Assembly: GCA_003724185.1 (NCBI GenBank)
Contig: RHGM01000003.1
Coordinates: 682,001 to 746,000, forward strand
Source of the DNA: Porphyrobacter sp. IPPAS B-1204
GTDB taxonomy: Bacteria > Pseudomonadota > Alphaproteobacteria > Sphingomonadales > Sphingomonadaceae
Length of the DNA stretch: 64,000 nt
Reading direction: 5' to 3'
Positions 17,436 through 26,078 of the stretch are shown piece after piece (the stretch's first letter is position 1; each line of letters starts with the position of its first letter). Made by a program: the position numbers and the translations under genes. Below the pieces are notes generated by a model. That model did not search any database. It was not told the origin of the DNA and saw only the letters and a program-made list of their open reading frames with translations.

Positions 17436-18524
17436 TTGGCAAAAGCCGCCATTCTTGAAGCCCCCGGCCAAGGCCTTCGCATCGCCGAGGTCAGCTATGC
17501 CGAACCCGGCCCGCATGAAGTGCTGATCGACACCAAAGCGTGTGGACTCTGCCATTCGGACCTGCATTTCATCGACGGGCATTACCCCCACGCCCTCCCG
17601 GCGATTCCGGGGCATGAGGCGGCAGGGATTGTCCGTGCGGTCGGCAGCGAAGTGCGCACGGTAAAGCCGGGCGATCACGTCGTCTCCTGCCTTTCGGCAT
17701 TTTGCGGGCACTGCGAATTCTGCGTCACAGGCCGCATGGCGCTGTGCCTTGGCGGGGACACCCGCCGCGCCAAGGGTGAGGCCCCGCGCATCGCCTTCAC
17801 CGATGGCGCGCCGGTTGCCCAGATGCTCAACCTTTCGGCCCTGTCCGAACAGATGCTGATCCACGAACACGCCTGCGTCGCCATCGACAAGGACATGCCG
17901 TTCGACCGCGCCGCGCTGCTCGGCTGCGCGGTGACGACCGGCGCGGGGACGATCTTCAACGCCTGCAAGGTGACGCCGGGCGAAACCGTGCTGGTGGTGG
18001 GCTGCGGCGGGGTCGGCCTTGCGGTGATCAACGCGGCCAAAATCGCGGGCGCAGGCAAGATCATCGCCGCCGATCCGCTACCCGAAAAGCGCGCCCTCGC
18101 CGAAGTGCTGGGCGCAACCCACACCGTCGATGCGCTGGCGCCCGATGCCGCCAAGCAGATCATCGCCATTTCGGGCGGCGGGGTCGATTGGGGGATCGAG
18201 GCGGTAGGCCGTCAGGCCTCCGCCGATCTCGCGGTCGCCAGCCTCAAGCGCGGCGGCACGGCGGTGATCCTCGGCATGATGCCGCTGGACTGCAAGGTCG
18301 GCCTTGGCGCGATGGACCTGCTTGGCGGAAAGAAGCTGATGGGCGCGATCATGGGGATGAACCATTTCCCGGTCGATTTGCCGCGCCTTGTCGATTTCTA
18401 CCTGCGCGGGCTTCTGGATCTCGACACGATCATCGCCGAGCGGATCACGCTCGATCAGGTGAACGAAGGCTTCAATACCATGCGCGCCGGCCATTCTGCG
18501 CGCACCGTTGTGGTGTTCGACTGA
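17436..18524 (+). CDS. Zinc-dependent alcohol dehydrogenase (MDR family)
   Basis: A 362-residue medium-chain dehydrogenase. Catalytic zinc ligands are in KACGLCHSDLHF and PGHEAAGIV; the structural zinc cysteines are in CGHCEFCVTGRMALC; the nucleotide fold is VLVVGCGGVGLAVI. The start is a TTG at 17436 with GGGAGAAG just upstream; the GTG at 17388 would read through the hairpin. Its stop overlaps the kinase start (TGATG). Within this operon it could interconvert a 4-oxo and a 4-hydroxy acid or oxidise an alcohol precursor. Confidence 0.92.
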   Translation: MAKAAILEAPGQGLRIAEVSYAEPGPHEVLIDTKACGLCHSDLHFIDGHYPHALPAIPGHEAAGIVRAVGSEVRTVKPGDHVVSCLSAFCGHCEFCVTGRMALCLGGDTRRAKGEAPRIAFTDGAPVAQMLNLSALSEQMLIHEHACVAIDKDMPFDRAALLGCAVTTGAGTIFNACKVTPGETVLVVGCGGVGLAVINAAKIAGAGKIIAADPLPEKRALAEVLGATHTVDALAPDAAKQIIAISGGGVDWGIEAVGRQASADLAVASLKRGGTAVILGMMPLDCKVGLGAMDLLGGKKLMGAIMGMNHFPVDLPRLVDFYLRGLLDLDTIIAERITLDQVNEGFNTMRAGHSARTVVVFD

Positions 18525-19594
18525 TGGATATTGATTTCGACAAGGAAATGGTCGGCACGGTCGAAGTGACCGAGAAGGACGCGCTTGATCTGGAGGCGCT
18601 GACCGCATGGTTTGCGGCCCATGTCGATGGCTTCGAAGGCCCGATCAGCTACACCAAGTTCAAGGGCGGGCAGTCCAACCCGACCTACCGGATCGACACG
18701 CCAGGCGCGTCCTATGTGCTGCGCCGCCAGCCGTTCGGCAAGCTGCTGCCCAGCGCCCACGCGGTTGACCGGGAATATGCCGCGATGACGGGGCTGTTCC
18801 CCACCGGCTTCCCGGTGCCGCGCACCTATGGCCTGTGCGAAGACCCGGAGGTGATCGGATCGAAGTTCTTCGTCATGAGCATGGCTGACGGGCGGAGCCT
18901 GTGGAACGGCGCGCTGCCCGGCATGACGCCGGACGAACGCCGCGAACATTACCACGCGCTGATCGACACAATGGCCGATCTGCACCTCAACCAGCCCGAC
19001 AAGATCGGCATGGGCGATTACGGCAAGCCCACCGATTACTGCGCGCGCCAGATCGCCCGGTGGAGCAAGCAGTACAAGCTTTCCGAGACAGAGCTGATGC
19101 CGGAAATGGAGCGGCTGATCGAATGGCTGCCGCAGACCATCCCGCCGCAGCACGGCTCCAGCGTCGTTCACGGCGATTACCGGCTCGACAACGTGATCTT
19201 CCACAAGACCGAAGCCCGCATCATCGCGGTGCTCGACTGGGAGCTGTCGACGCTGGGCGATCCAATTGCGGACTTCAGCTACCTGATGCTCAACTGGTTC
19301 CAGCCTGCCGATGGGCGGGCGGGGTTGATGGGGCTGGATCTTGACGCCCTGGGCATCCCCACGGTCGAGGAAGCGGTCGAACGCTATGTCGCGCGCACCG
19401 GATACCCCGTGCCGCCGATGGACTGGTACTTCGCCTATAACCTGTTCCGGCTCGCGGGGATCATGCAGGGCATCAAGAAGCGCGTGATCGATGGCACCGC
19501 CTCGAGCGCCCATGCGCAGGCGATGAGCGAGCGGGTCAGGCCGCTGGCGGAGCGGGCGTATGAGTTTGCCTTGGCAGCAGGTATGCCAGCGTAA
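18524..19594 (+). CDS. ACAD11-like aminoglycoside-phosphotransferase-fold kinase
   Basis: A 356-residue APH-fold kinase nearly collinear with the kinase half of animal ACAD11. Matching blocks are FKGGQSNPTYRI, YVLRRQPFGKLLPSAH, FPVPRTYGLCEDPEVIGSKF, the catalytic loop VHGDYRLDNVIFH and the metal motif VLDWELSTLGDP. In animals ACAD10/11 and in the Pseudomonas levulinate pathway (LvaA) such kinases phosphorylate the 4-hydroxyl of 4-hydroxyacyl-CoA. Here kinase and ACAD are separate genes of one operon rather than fused domains. It is coupled to the ADH by a one-base overlap. Confidence 0.92.
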   Translation: MDIDFDKEMVGTVEVTEKDALDLEALTAWFAAHVDGFEGPISYTKFKGGQSNPTYRIDTPGASYVLRRQPFGKLLPSAHAVDREYAAMTGLFPTGFPVPRTYGLCEDPEVIGSKFFVMSMADGRSLWNGALPGMTPDERREHYHALIDTMADLHLNQPDKIGMGDYGKPTDYCARQIARWSKQYKLSETELMPEMERLIEWLPQTIPPQHGSSVVHGDYRLDNVIFHKTEARIIAVLDWELSTLGDPIADFSYLMLNWFQPADGRAGLMGLDLDALGIPTVEEAVERYVARTGYPVPPMDWYFAYNLFRLAGIMQGIKKRVIDGTASSAHAQAMSERVRPLAERAYEFALAAGMPA

Positions 19595-19657
19595 TACTTG
19601 CCGAGCCTCGCGCCGGCGGCTAGGCGCGCTTGCGCAACAGCCTGCCGGAGAACGCCC

Positions 19658-20494
19658 ATGCATGACGACCTGATCGCCGCCATCGAAGCCGCGTGGGAAA
19701 CCCGCGCCGACGTGACCCCCGGCCACGAAGTGCGCCATGCGGTCAGCGATGCCCTTGCCCTTCTCGATAATGGCGAAGCGCGTGTCGCCGCGCCCGACGG
19801 GAACGGCGGCTGGCAGGTCAACCAGTGGCTCAAGAAGGCGGTGCTGCTGAGCTTTCGCCTCAACGACAACCGCGTGATGGAAGACTGCGCTTCGGGCGCT
19901 CCGGCCTATGACAAGGTGCCGCTGAAATTTGCCGGATGGGGCGCAGACCGCTTCAAGGAAGCCGGCTTCCGCGTGGTGCCGGGCGCGGTGGTGCGGCGCG
20001 GGGCGCATATCTCCAAGGGCGCGGTGCTCATGCCGAGCTTCGTGAATATCGGCGCCTATGTTGGCGAGAACACCATGATCGACACCTGGGCGACCGTGGG
20101 CTCCTGCGCGCAGATCGGTGCGAATGTGCACATTTCGGGCGGCGCAGGCATCGGCGGCGTGCTGGAACCGTTGCAGGCCGAACCCGTCATCATCGGTGAC
20201 GGCGCCTTCATCGGCGCCCGCGCCGAAGTGGCCGAAGGTGTGCGCGTGGGCGAAGGCGCTGTGCTGTCGATGGGCGTCTATCTCGGCGCATCGACCAAAA
20301 TCGTCGACCGTGCGACGGGCGAAGTCCACATGGGCGCCGTGCCGCCCTATGCCGTGGTCGTCCCCGGCTCGATGCCCGGCAAGCCCCTGCCCGATGGCTC
20401 GATGGGGCCGAGCCTCTACTGCGCGGTGATCGTCAAGACAGTGGACGCGCAGACCCGCTCCAAGACCGGAATCAACGAACTGCTGCGCGACTGA
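19658..20494 (+). CDS. dapD: Tetrahydrodipicolinate N-succinyltransferase
   Basis: DapD transfers succinyl from succinyl-CoA to tetrahydrodipicolinate in the lysine/diaminopimelate pathway. The 278-residue product has the left-handed beta-helix hexapeptide pattern with [40 protein letters not shown] and [22 protein letters not shown] lies before the ATG at 19658. It appears to be its own unit after the kinase gene. Confidence 0.96.
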   Translation: MHDDLIAAIEAAWETRADVTPGHEVRHAVSDALALLDNGEARVAAPDGNGGWQVNQWLKKAVLLSFRLNDNRVMEDCASGAPAYDKVPLKFAGWGADRFKEAGFRVVPGAVVRRGAHISKGAVLMPSFVNIGAYVGENTMIDTWATVGSCAQIGANVHISGGAGIGGVLEPLQAEPVIIGDGAFIGARAEVAEGVRVGEGAVLSMGVYLGASTKIVDRATGEVHMGAVPPYAVVVPGSMPGKPLPDGSMGPSLYCAVIVKTVDAQTRSKTGINELLRD

Positions 20495-20604
20495 GGGCGC
20501 GGCCGGTTCGTCCCGCCGCGTTTCCGCCCCGCCCTGTCCACCGGCGCGAAACAACACCGCGCCGGCGGGCTAGTCTCCTTGCCCCTTTCCTGCAGGAGAC
20601 TTTC

Positions 20605-20928
20605 ATGCCCACTTCCGACCGCGAGACCCGCATCGACCAGACCGACGCCAAGGGCGGCAGCCGGGAAGGCGTGGTGCGCTGGGTGCTGCTTGTCAGCCTC
20701 AGCCTCGCCATTGTCGCCATGACGGTGATCTGGGTGACCGGCGCGCTGACACAGGACAATGTCGAAAGCCAGGGCACCGCGACGGGCCGGATCGAAGCCC
20801 AGGCCGAAGCCGACAACGCGCAGCGCGAAGACCTCGCCGAGCAGGCCGATCTGGTCGCGCCCGCCACCGACCAACGGACCGAAACGCCCGGCCCCGGAGC
20901 GCGGGGGAACGCCCCTGACGCCGATTGA
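20605..20928 (+). CDS. Single-pass small membrane protein with acidic tail
   Basis: A 107-residue protein preceded by TGCAGGAGAC. One membrane segment (about residues 25-46, RWVLLVSLSLAIVAMTVIWV) is followed by a long acidic Gln/Glu/Ala tail. The segment aligns with the next small gene (RYVLGFSLGFAVIAMSLVWI), so the two are paralogues. Unknown function. Confidence 0.75.
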   Translation: MPTSDRETRIDQTDAKGGSREGVVRWVLLVSLSLAIVAMTVIWVTGALTQDNVESQGTATGRIEAQAEADNAQREDLAEQADLVAPATDQRTETPGPGARGNAPDAD

Positions 20929-20958
20929 ACGGGAACCGTTTGCGCTCGCTTGACTTGA

Positions 20959-20991
20959 TTGACGTTACGGAAGATGTTTCCGTAACGTCAA
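20959..20991. promoter_or_regulatory. 33-bp inverted repeat (operator candidate)
   Basis: TTGACGTTACGGAA (20959-20972) and its exact reverse complement TTCCGTAACGTCAA (20978-20991) flank a five-base centre. It ends 20 bases before the start of the 53-residue membrane protein. The CCGTAACGTCAA half resembles the sites near the acyl-CoA genes at 13.8-14.4 kb and LiuR-type operators. Function as an operator is inferred from symmetry and position. Confidence 0.6.
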
Positions 20992-21011
20992 TAATAACGG
21001 GGAGAGCAGAA

Positions 21012-21173
21012 ATGGCCGATCAGAACGAAGCCTTCCGCATCACTGACGAAGCGGCACGCGGGGCCGTCAGCAACACGGGCCTGCGTTACGTGCTGGGTTT
21101 CAGCCTTGGTTTCGCGGTGATCGCGATGAGCTTGGTGTGGATCATCCCGGCGCTCACCCGCGCAGCGCACTGA
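21012..21173 (+). CDS. 53-residue single-pass membrane protein
   Basis: Starts MADQNEAFRITDEAARG after GGGGAGAGCAGAA. A single membrane helix (LRYVLGFSLGFAVIAMSLVW) occupies residues 26-45, with a short tail ending ALTRAAH. It is a tail-less paralogue of the 20605 product. Its stop is directly adjacent to the stop of the reverse-strand dipeptidase gene. The inverted repeat in its promoter suggests specific regulation. Unknown function. Confidence 0.7.
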   Translation: MADQNEAFRITDEAARGAVSNTGLRYVLGFSLGFAVIAMSLVWIIPALTRAAH

Positions 21174-22469
21174 TCACTCCGCCTTGGCGGGCGGGGTAAT
21201 CAGCGTCTCGATCGCAGGTTCCCCCGCCACGCTCGCGGCGTAGGCTTCGGCTGCGCGCATCACCCTGAGCGCATTGCGGCTGGCGATCATCTCCAGTTCG
21301 GCCTGCGAATAGCCGCGCTTCGCCAGTTCGGCGAAAAGCAGCGGATAGCCGCGCACGTCCTCGAAGCCGACGGGGCCGGAGGGCATCCCGTCAAAATCCC
21401 CGCCGATTCCGATGGATTCGACGCCCGCAACCTTGCGGATGTGGTCGATATGGTCGGCCATGTCCGCGATAGTGCTCTTGGGTTCGGGATTGGCCGCGTC
21501 CCATTTGGCCATGCCCGCCTTCACCATGTCGGGCTGGCCCAGCAACAGCGCGCCCAGACGCGCTTCCTCGCCAGCGCGCCGCGCGCCCCATTGGCGCAGA
21601 TCCTCTGTAATGAAACGCGGCAGCGCCACCACCATCACGATCCCGCCATTTTCGGGCAGGCGGGCGAGCACGCTGTCCGGCACATTGCGCGGATGGCCGT
21701 TCACCGCCCGCGCCCCCGAATGGCTGAAGATCACCGGAGCCTTCGCCACATCCAGCGCGTCCATCATCGTGTCTTCGCTGACATGGCTGAGATCGACCAG
21801 CATCCCGATGCGGTTCATCTCGCGCACCACATCCTTGCCGAAATCGCTGAGGCCGCCATGCAGAGGCTTGTCGGTCGCGGCATCGGCCCAGGGGATGTTG
21901 CTGTTGTGGGTCAGCGTCATGTAGCGCGCGCCCAGCGCGTAAAGCTGGCGCAGCACGCCAAGGCTCGATCCGATCGAATGGCCGCCCTCCATCCCCAGCA
22001 GGGAGGCAACCTTGCCATCGGCCATCGCCCGTTCGACCTGATCGGCAGTTTCGGCATAACGCAGGCCTTCGGGATAGCGGGCGATCAGGCGGCGGGTCAC
22101 GTCGATCTGTTCGATCACCTGCTGCACCGCCTCGGCCTCATCGGTGTTGGACGGGACATAGACCGACCAGAACTGCGCCCCGACCTTGCCCTGCTTCAGC
22201 CGCACCAGATCGGTCTGCATCACCGCGCCCTGCGGATGGGCATCGCCGGTGTGGGAGGTGTCCTCGAAATCGAAGCCGTTGATCTGGTTCGCCACGCGGG
22301 CGCGCAGCTGGTTGGGCACATCATTGTGCCCGTCAAACACCGGCGCGGCTTCCAGCGCGGCATTGGCGGTGGCCGTGGCAGCATCGACCGGCGCATTCTG
22401 CGCGGCGAGCGGGCTCGCCAGCAGCAGCGCGGCCGTGATGGCGATGCGTGAGGGCGCGAAACGTTGCAT
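21174..22469 (-). CDS. Membrane dipeptidase (M19 family), exported
   Basis: A 431-residue zinc dipeptidase of the renal dipeptidase type. A signal peptide (to about residue 23, LLLASPLAAQN) precedes VFDGHNDVPNQLR with the His-x-Asp zinc ligands, LLGMEGGHSIGSSLG with the bridging Glu, VDLSHVSEDTM, VIFSHSGARAV and GIGGDFDGMPSG. The start at 22469 has GGGAG eight bases upstream. It likely cleaves dipeptides in the periplasm or beyond. Confidence 0.93.
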   Translation of the reverse strand: MQRFAPSRIAITAALLLASPLAAQNAPVDAATATANAALEAAPVFDGHNDVPNQLRARVANQINGFDFEDTSHTGDAHPQGAVMQTDLVRLKQGKVGAQFWSVYVPSNTDEAEAVQQVIEQIDVTRRLIARYPEGLRYAETADQVERAMADGKVASLLGMEGGHSIGSSLGVLRQLYALGARYMTLTHNSNIPWADAATDKPLHGGLSDFGKDVVREMNRIGMLVDLSHVSEDTMMDALDVAKAPVIFSHSGARAVNGHPRNVPDSVLARLPENGGIVMVVALPRFITEDLRQWGARRAGEEARLGALLLGQPDMVKAGMAKWDAANPEPKSTIADMADHIDHIRKVAGVESIGIGGDFDGMPSGPVGFEDVRGYPLLFAELAKRGYSQAELEMIASRNALRVMRAAEAYAASVAGEPAIETLITPPAKAE

Positions 22470-22521
22470 GGGGGTAGCTCCCGAAGCTAGAGCGCCCGGA
22501 CACACGGGCAAGGATATCGGA

Positions 22522-22980
22522 ATGAGTGATAGCGCGGCAGCACTGATCGAACAATTGGGCCTTGCCGCCCACCCCGAAGGCGGGTGGTACAAGGAAACGT
22601 GGAGAGGGGCGTCCTCAACCGCAGACGGTCGCGCGAGCGGCACCGCGATCATTTTCCTGCTGCGCGCCGGAGAAGCCTCACACTGGCACACGGTCGACGC
22701 GGCGGAACTGTGGCTGTGGCAGGCGGGCGACCCGGTCGAACTGCGCCTTGCCGCCGATGATGCAGGCCCGGCTCGCTCGGTGATTCTCGGCGCGGATGTC
22801 AGCGCGGGGCATCAGCTGCAGGGCATGGTCAACCCAGGCGAATGGCAGGCGGCGCGGCCTTACGGTGAGCCGCAGCACGGCTACAGTCTGGTTTCCTGCG
22901 TGGTGGTGCCGGGGTTCGATTTTGCCGGGTTCAGGCTCGCTGCGCCGGGCTGGGAACCGGGGAGCGGAGCCCCCGCATGA
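22522..22980 (+). CDS. DUF985-type cupin protein
   Basis: A 152-residue cupin. HPEGGWYKETWR at the N-terminus, the GTAIIFLLRAGEASHWHTVD strand with the His pair, and GYSLVSCVVVPGFDF are the signature of the DUF985 cupin family, whose reaction is undefined. It overlaps the DoxX gene by four bases (ATGA). Its start lies 52 bases from the divergent dipeptidase gene. Confidence 0.85.
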   Translation: MSDSAAALIEQLGLAAHPEGGWYKETWRGASSTADGRASGTAIIFLLRAGEASHWHTVDAAELWLWQAGDPVELRLAADDAGPARSVILGADVSAGHQLQGMVNPGEWQAARPYGEPQHGYSLVSCVVVPGFDFAGFRLAAPGWEPGSGAPA

Positions 22981-23402
22981 TCCGCGCTGTTCTCAGATGG
23001 GTGCTGGCGGTGTTCTACTTCGCTGCTGGCGTGATCCACCTCGTCAACCCCGCGCCCTTCCTGATGATCATGCCATCATGGGTGCCCGCGCCTTATGCTG
23101 TGGTGTTGTTGACCGGCGTGGCCGAAATCCTCGGCGCGATCGGGCTGGTGCAGCCGTGGTCATTGCCGCTGCGCCGCGCTGCTGGGTGGGGCCTTGCCGC
23201 CTATGCGCTGTGCGTCTGGCCGGCCAATATCAATCACTTCATGCTCGACATGGCACGCGCCGATGGCGGGCTGGGGCTGGCCTATCATGTGCCGCGCATG
23301 TTCGCACAGCCCGCGATCATCTGGCTGGCGCTGTGGCTGGGCGAGTGCCTGCCGCTGCGCCGCCGCCCCATCACGCCCCCCCCGGTAACTTCCGACGCAT
23401 GA
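22977..23402 (+). CDS. DoxX-like membrane protein
   Basis: A 141-residue protein with four hydrophobic segments (about 7-23, 40-60, 70-85, 108-125). VFYFAAGVIHLVNPAPFLMI and VLLTGVAEILGAIGLV match the DoxX family, linked in other bacteria to thiol/oxidant stress or quinone-type electron transfer. Coupled to the upstream cupin gene. Confidence 0.82.
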   Translation: MIRAVLRWVLAVFYFAAGVIHLVNPAPFLMIMPSWVPAPYAVVLLTGVAEILGAIGLVQPWSLPLRRAAGWGLAAYALCVWPANINHFMLDMARADGGLGLAYHVPRMFAQPAIIWLALWLGECLPLRRRPITPPPVTSDA

Positions 23403-23410
23403 CGCCCAAA

Positions 23411-23450
23411 CAAAAGCGGCGCGGACCCTAACGGATCACGCGCCGCTGAT
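23411..23450 (-). terminator. Hairpin terminator between DoxX and SWIB genes
   Basis: AGCGGCGCG (23415-23423) and CGCGCCGCT (23439-23447) form a nine-base stem. On the reverse strand it is followed by TTTTGTTT, so it ends the SWIB transcript; it may serve both convergent genes. Confidence 0.75.
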
Positions 23451-23489
23451 GTGTGCCAGTGGCAAGGCGCCGCGAGGGCGCCGGACCAA

Positions 23490-23741
23490 TTAGCTCAGAT
23501 GCTTGGAGACCGCAGCGGTCATCTTGAACATCGAGATCTGGTCCTTGCCGATCACCGCGCCCAGCTTGGCGTCGGGATTGATCTGGCGCTTGTCCTTGGT
23601 GTCCTGCAGGCCGTGGGCCTTGATGTATTCCCACACCTTCGAGGTCACCTGCGCGCGCGTCATCGGACCCTTGCCGATCACGGCTTCGAGATCACCCGAA
23701 AGCGTCACCGGCTTCTGCAATGCGTTGGTCGTGCCAGCCAT
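23490..23741 (-). CDS. Stand-alone SWIB/MDM2-domain protein
   Basis: An 83-residue protein consisting of one SWIB domain. The signature runs PVTLSGDLEAVIGKGPMTRA, KVWEYIKAHGLQDTKDKRQI and the tail FKMTAAVSKHLS. SWIB domains are known from eukaryotic chromatin remodellers and also in chlamydial and other bacterial proteins that bind DNA or topoisomerase. GGGAG six bases upstream supports the second of two adjacent ATGs. Role in this organism unknown, perhaps a nucleoid-associated factor. Confidence 0.9.
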   Translation of the reverse strand: MAGTTNALQKPVTLSGDLEAVIGKGPMTRAQVTSKVWEYIKAHGLQDTKDKRQINPDAKLGAVIGKDQISMFKMTAAVSKHLS

Positions 23742-23768
23742 CATCTACTCCCTTATTTAAGTGGCAGG

Positions 23769-24359
23769 TTAGTCAAGATCGTCATCTTCCCAGCCTGCAT
23801 CATCGTCTCCGCCCCCTGTAAAAGTGGCATGGAGCACTGCACAGGCCGTAATCGTCCCCTGCAGCGATGCAAGCAGTTCCGCTCGCCCCGCGCCGGGCAT
23901 CAGCACCAGCGGCAGGTCGGTCGCGAACAGTTGAAACAGGTAATGGCGCGTCTCGCCTTCGGGCGGATCGGGCAGCAGCCATTCGGAATTGCCGACAGCG
24001 TTCTTGCCGGACCGCGGCGGCGCTTCGCCTTCGAGCAGCTTGCCGCGCTGGCCTTTCAGCCCCCACACCAGCCAGTGACAGGCCGGTTCAGCGCCCTTGG
24101 AAGACGCATCTTCCACCACCAGCACCAGTTCCTGTGAACCGGGCGGGGGCGCGCTCCATTCCAGCGGCGGGGCGACGGCGTCTTCCTCAGCAGCGGTAAA
24201 GCTCGCGTCAAGTTCGTCCCCGCTGGCAAAGGCGGGGCTGGTCAGCGCAAAGCCGCCACGCGCGAAGGCCTGCGCCGATCCCAGCTTCGCGATGGCGAGG
24301 CCGGGATGACGCGCGGTTGCGGGCACATGGGGTGCGAGCCAGGCAGGGAATTCCGTCAT
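23769..24359 (-). CDS. YbhB/YbcL-type PEBP-family protein
   Basis: A 196-residue phosphatidylethanolamine-binding-protein-like product. FALTSPAFASGDELDASFTA, PPLEWSAPPPGSQELVLVVE, CHWLVWGL and YLFQLFATDLPL follow the bacterial PEBP pattern, with the ligand-pocket Asp-Pro region replaced by VEDASSKGAEP. There is an unusually acidic tail (GGGDDDAGWEDDDLD). Start at 24359 is set by family length. Ligand unknown. Confidence 0.85.
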   Translation of the reverse strand: MTEFPAWLAPHVPATARHPGLAIAKLGSAQAFARGGFALTSPAFASGDELDASFTAAEEDAVAPPLEWSAPPPGSQELVLVVEDASSKGAEPACHWLVWGLKGQRGKLLEGEAPPRSGKNAVGNSEWLLPDPPEGETRHYLFQLFATDLPLVLMPGAGRAELLASLQGTITACAVLHATFTGGGDDDAGWEDDDLD

Positions 24360-24598
24360 GATTCTGTCAGTTCCTGAGCCCGGTGCTAGTCCGTTCGGAT
24401 GCCCGATACGAGACTGCGCAAGGAGGTTTTGCGCTGTTTCTGCGGAAAACCCGGCAAATGCAGGCAAAAAAGTCACGCTTTTGCGCGGTTTGGCGCTTTT
24501 TGGGCACGGCGTTCTTGCTCTTGGCCCTGCGCCATTGCATCCCTTGGCGGGTCGGGCCGCCCCCTGGCCCTGCCTGAACTTACGGAGTTGCACCCTTG

Positions 24599-26071
24599 AT
24601 GAAGTGTGGTCGCACGGCACTCAGCCTTCTGCTTTCGGTCAGTCTGGTCGCTTGCGGCGGCGGCGGATCATCCGCACCGCCCACGGTCGGCGGCGGCGGC
24701 GGCACGCCCACCCCAACCCCGCCACCTTCGTCTGCCTGCGGCGTGCGCGCGCAGCAGGATTTCGCCGACAGCGTGCTGAACGAATGGTACCTGTTCCCCG
24801 ATCTGCTTGCGCCCGCCAATCCGGCGCTGTTCGGCGACCTGCAATCCTATCTCGATGCCCGCGTCGCCCCGGCCCGTGCGCAAAGCCGTGACCGGTTCTT
24901 CACCTTCGCAACCTCGATCGCCGAAGAAAATGCGCTGATCAATTCCGGCTCCTCGGCCGGCTTCGGCATCCGCGTCTTCTATGACACGGCTGCACGCCGG
25001 GTGTTCGTGCAGGAGGCCTTTGAAAACGCCAGCGGGTTTGCCGCAGGGCTTGACCGGGGCGCCGAAATCACAGCGATCGGGACAAGCAGTGCCAACCTCC
25101 AGTCCGTGACCAGCCTGTTCATCAGCGGCGGCACGCAGGCGGTGGTCAATGCGCTTGGCCCGTCAACGGCAGGCACAACCCGCGTGCTGCGCTTCACCCA
25201 GCCCGGCGGCGCGGTGATCGAACGCAGCATCACCAAGACAGACTTCCCGCTGGATCCCCTTTCCGACCGCTATGGCGCGCTGATCCTCAATGACGGGGCC
25301 AAGCGGGTGGGATACATCAACCTGCGCACCTTCATCATTGCCGATGCCGCCAACCAGCTGCGCGCCGCCTATGGCCAGTTCGCGGCGCAGGGCGTGACCG
25401 AGCTGATCATCGACCTGCGCTACAATGGCGGCGGGTTGGTCGATGTGGCCGATGTGATGGGCGATCTGATGGGGCAGGGACGCGTCGGGCAGGTGTGGAG
25501 CCGCACGGTGCTGCGCGCATCCAAGGCGAACGAGAACGAAACCCGCACCTTCCGCGCCGAGGCCAACGCCATCGCGCCCACCAAAGTCGCGGTGATCACC
25601 ACCGGCGCGAGCGCTTCGGCGAGCGAGCTGGTGACGAACGGACTGATCCCCTATCTCGGCAACAACATGGCGCTGGTTGGCGCCAATTCCTTCGGCAAGC
25701 CGGTCGGCCAGTTCGGGTTTGACCTTCCCGCTTGCGACCTGCGCGTGCGGGCGGTGACGTTCCAGACGGTGAACGCGAACAACCAGGGCGAATATTACAC
25801 CGGACTGGCGAGCGTGGTGCCTAACACCTGCCGCGCGGGTGACGACACGACGCGGCCCTTTGGCGACCCGCGTGAGGCGTCGATTGCCGCAGCGCTCGAT
25901 TTTCTCGCCGGGCGGGCCTGCACGCCGATCACGTCCGGCGGGACGGACAGCGTCGCGGGCGGGCTGACCGAGGGCCAGCGTGCGCGCCAAGGTCTCGACC
26001 TGCCTGAGCGCGAGCCGCTTCAGCCGCTCCGGCCCACGCCTGCCCAGCGCGAATTGCCCGGATTGTTCTGA
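24599..26071 (+). CDS. S41-family (C-terminal processing type) lipoprotein peptidase
   Basis: A 490-residue secreted protease. Residues 1-20 are a lipoprotein signal (SLLLSVSLVACGGGG, lipobox VAC), followed by a Gly/Thr/Pro linker. A PDZ-like region (AAGLDRGAEITAIG) precedes the S41 catalytic domain with GVTELIIDLRYNGGGLVDVA, the nucleophile in TTGASASASELVTNGL and GANSFGKPVGQ. It fits the family of outer-membrane-anchored S41 peptidases common in sphingomonads. A GGAG lies 11 bases before the ATG. Confidence 0.9.
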   Translation: MKCGRTALSLLLSVSLVACGGGGSSAPPTVGGGGGTPTPTPPPSSACGVRAQQDFADSVLNEWYLFPDLLAPANPALFGDLQSYLDARVAPARAQSRDRFFTFATSIAEENALINSGSSAGFGIRVFYDTAARRVFVQEAFENASGFAAGLDRGAEITAIGTSSANLQSVTSLFISGGTQAVVNALGPSTAGTTRVLRFTQPGGAVIERSITKTDFPLDPLSDRYGALILNDGAKRVGYINLRTFIIADAANQLRAAYGQFAAQGVTELIIDLRYNGGGLVDVADVMGDLMGQGRVGQVWSRTVLRASKANENETRTFRAEANAIAPTKVAVITTGASASASELVTNGLIPYLGNNMALVGANSFGKPVGQFGFDLPACDLRVRAVTFQTVNANNQGEYYTGLASVVPNTCRAGDDTTRPFGDPREASIAAALDFLAGRACTPITSGGTDSVAGGLTEGQRARQGLDLPEREPLQPLRPTPAQRELPGLF

Positions 26072-26078
26072 CGGCGCG

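Noticed and set aside
16029..17870. A 613-codon reverse frame.
   Set aside because: Antisense shadow of the ACAD11-like and ADH genes.
18455..20557. A 700-codon reverse frame.
   Set aside because: It crosses antisense through the kinase and dapD genes, which are clearly real; composition (Arg/His/Gly) is that of an antisense shadow.
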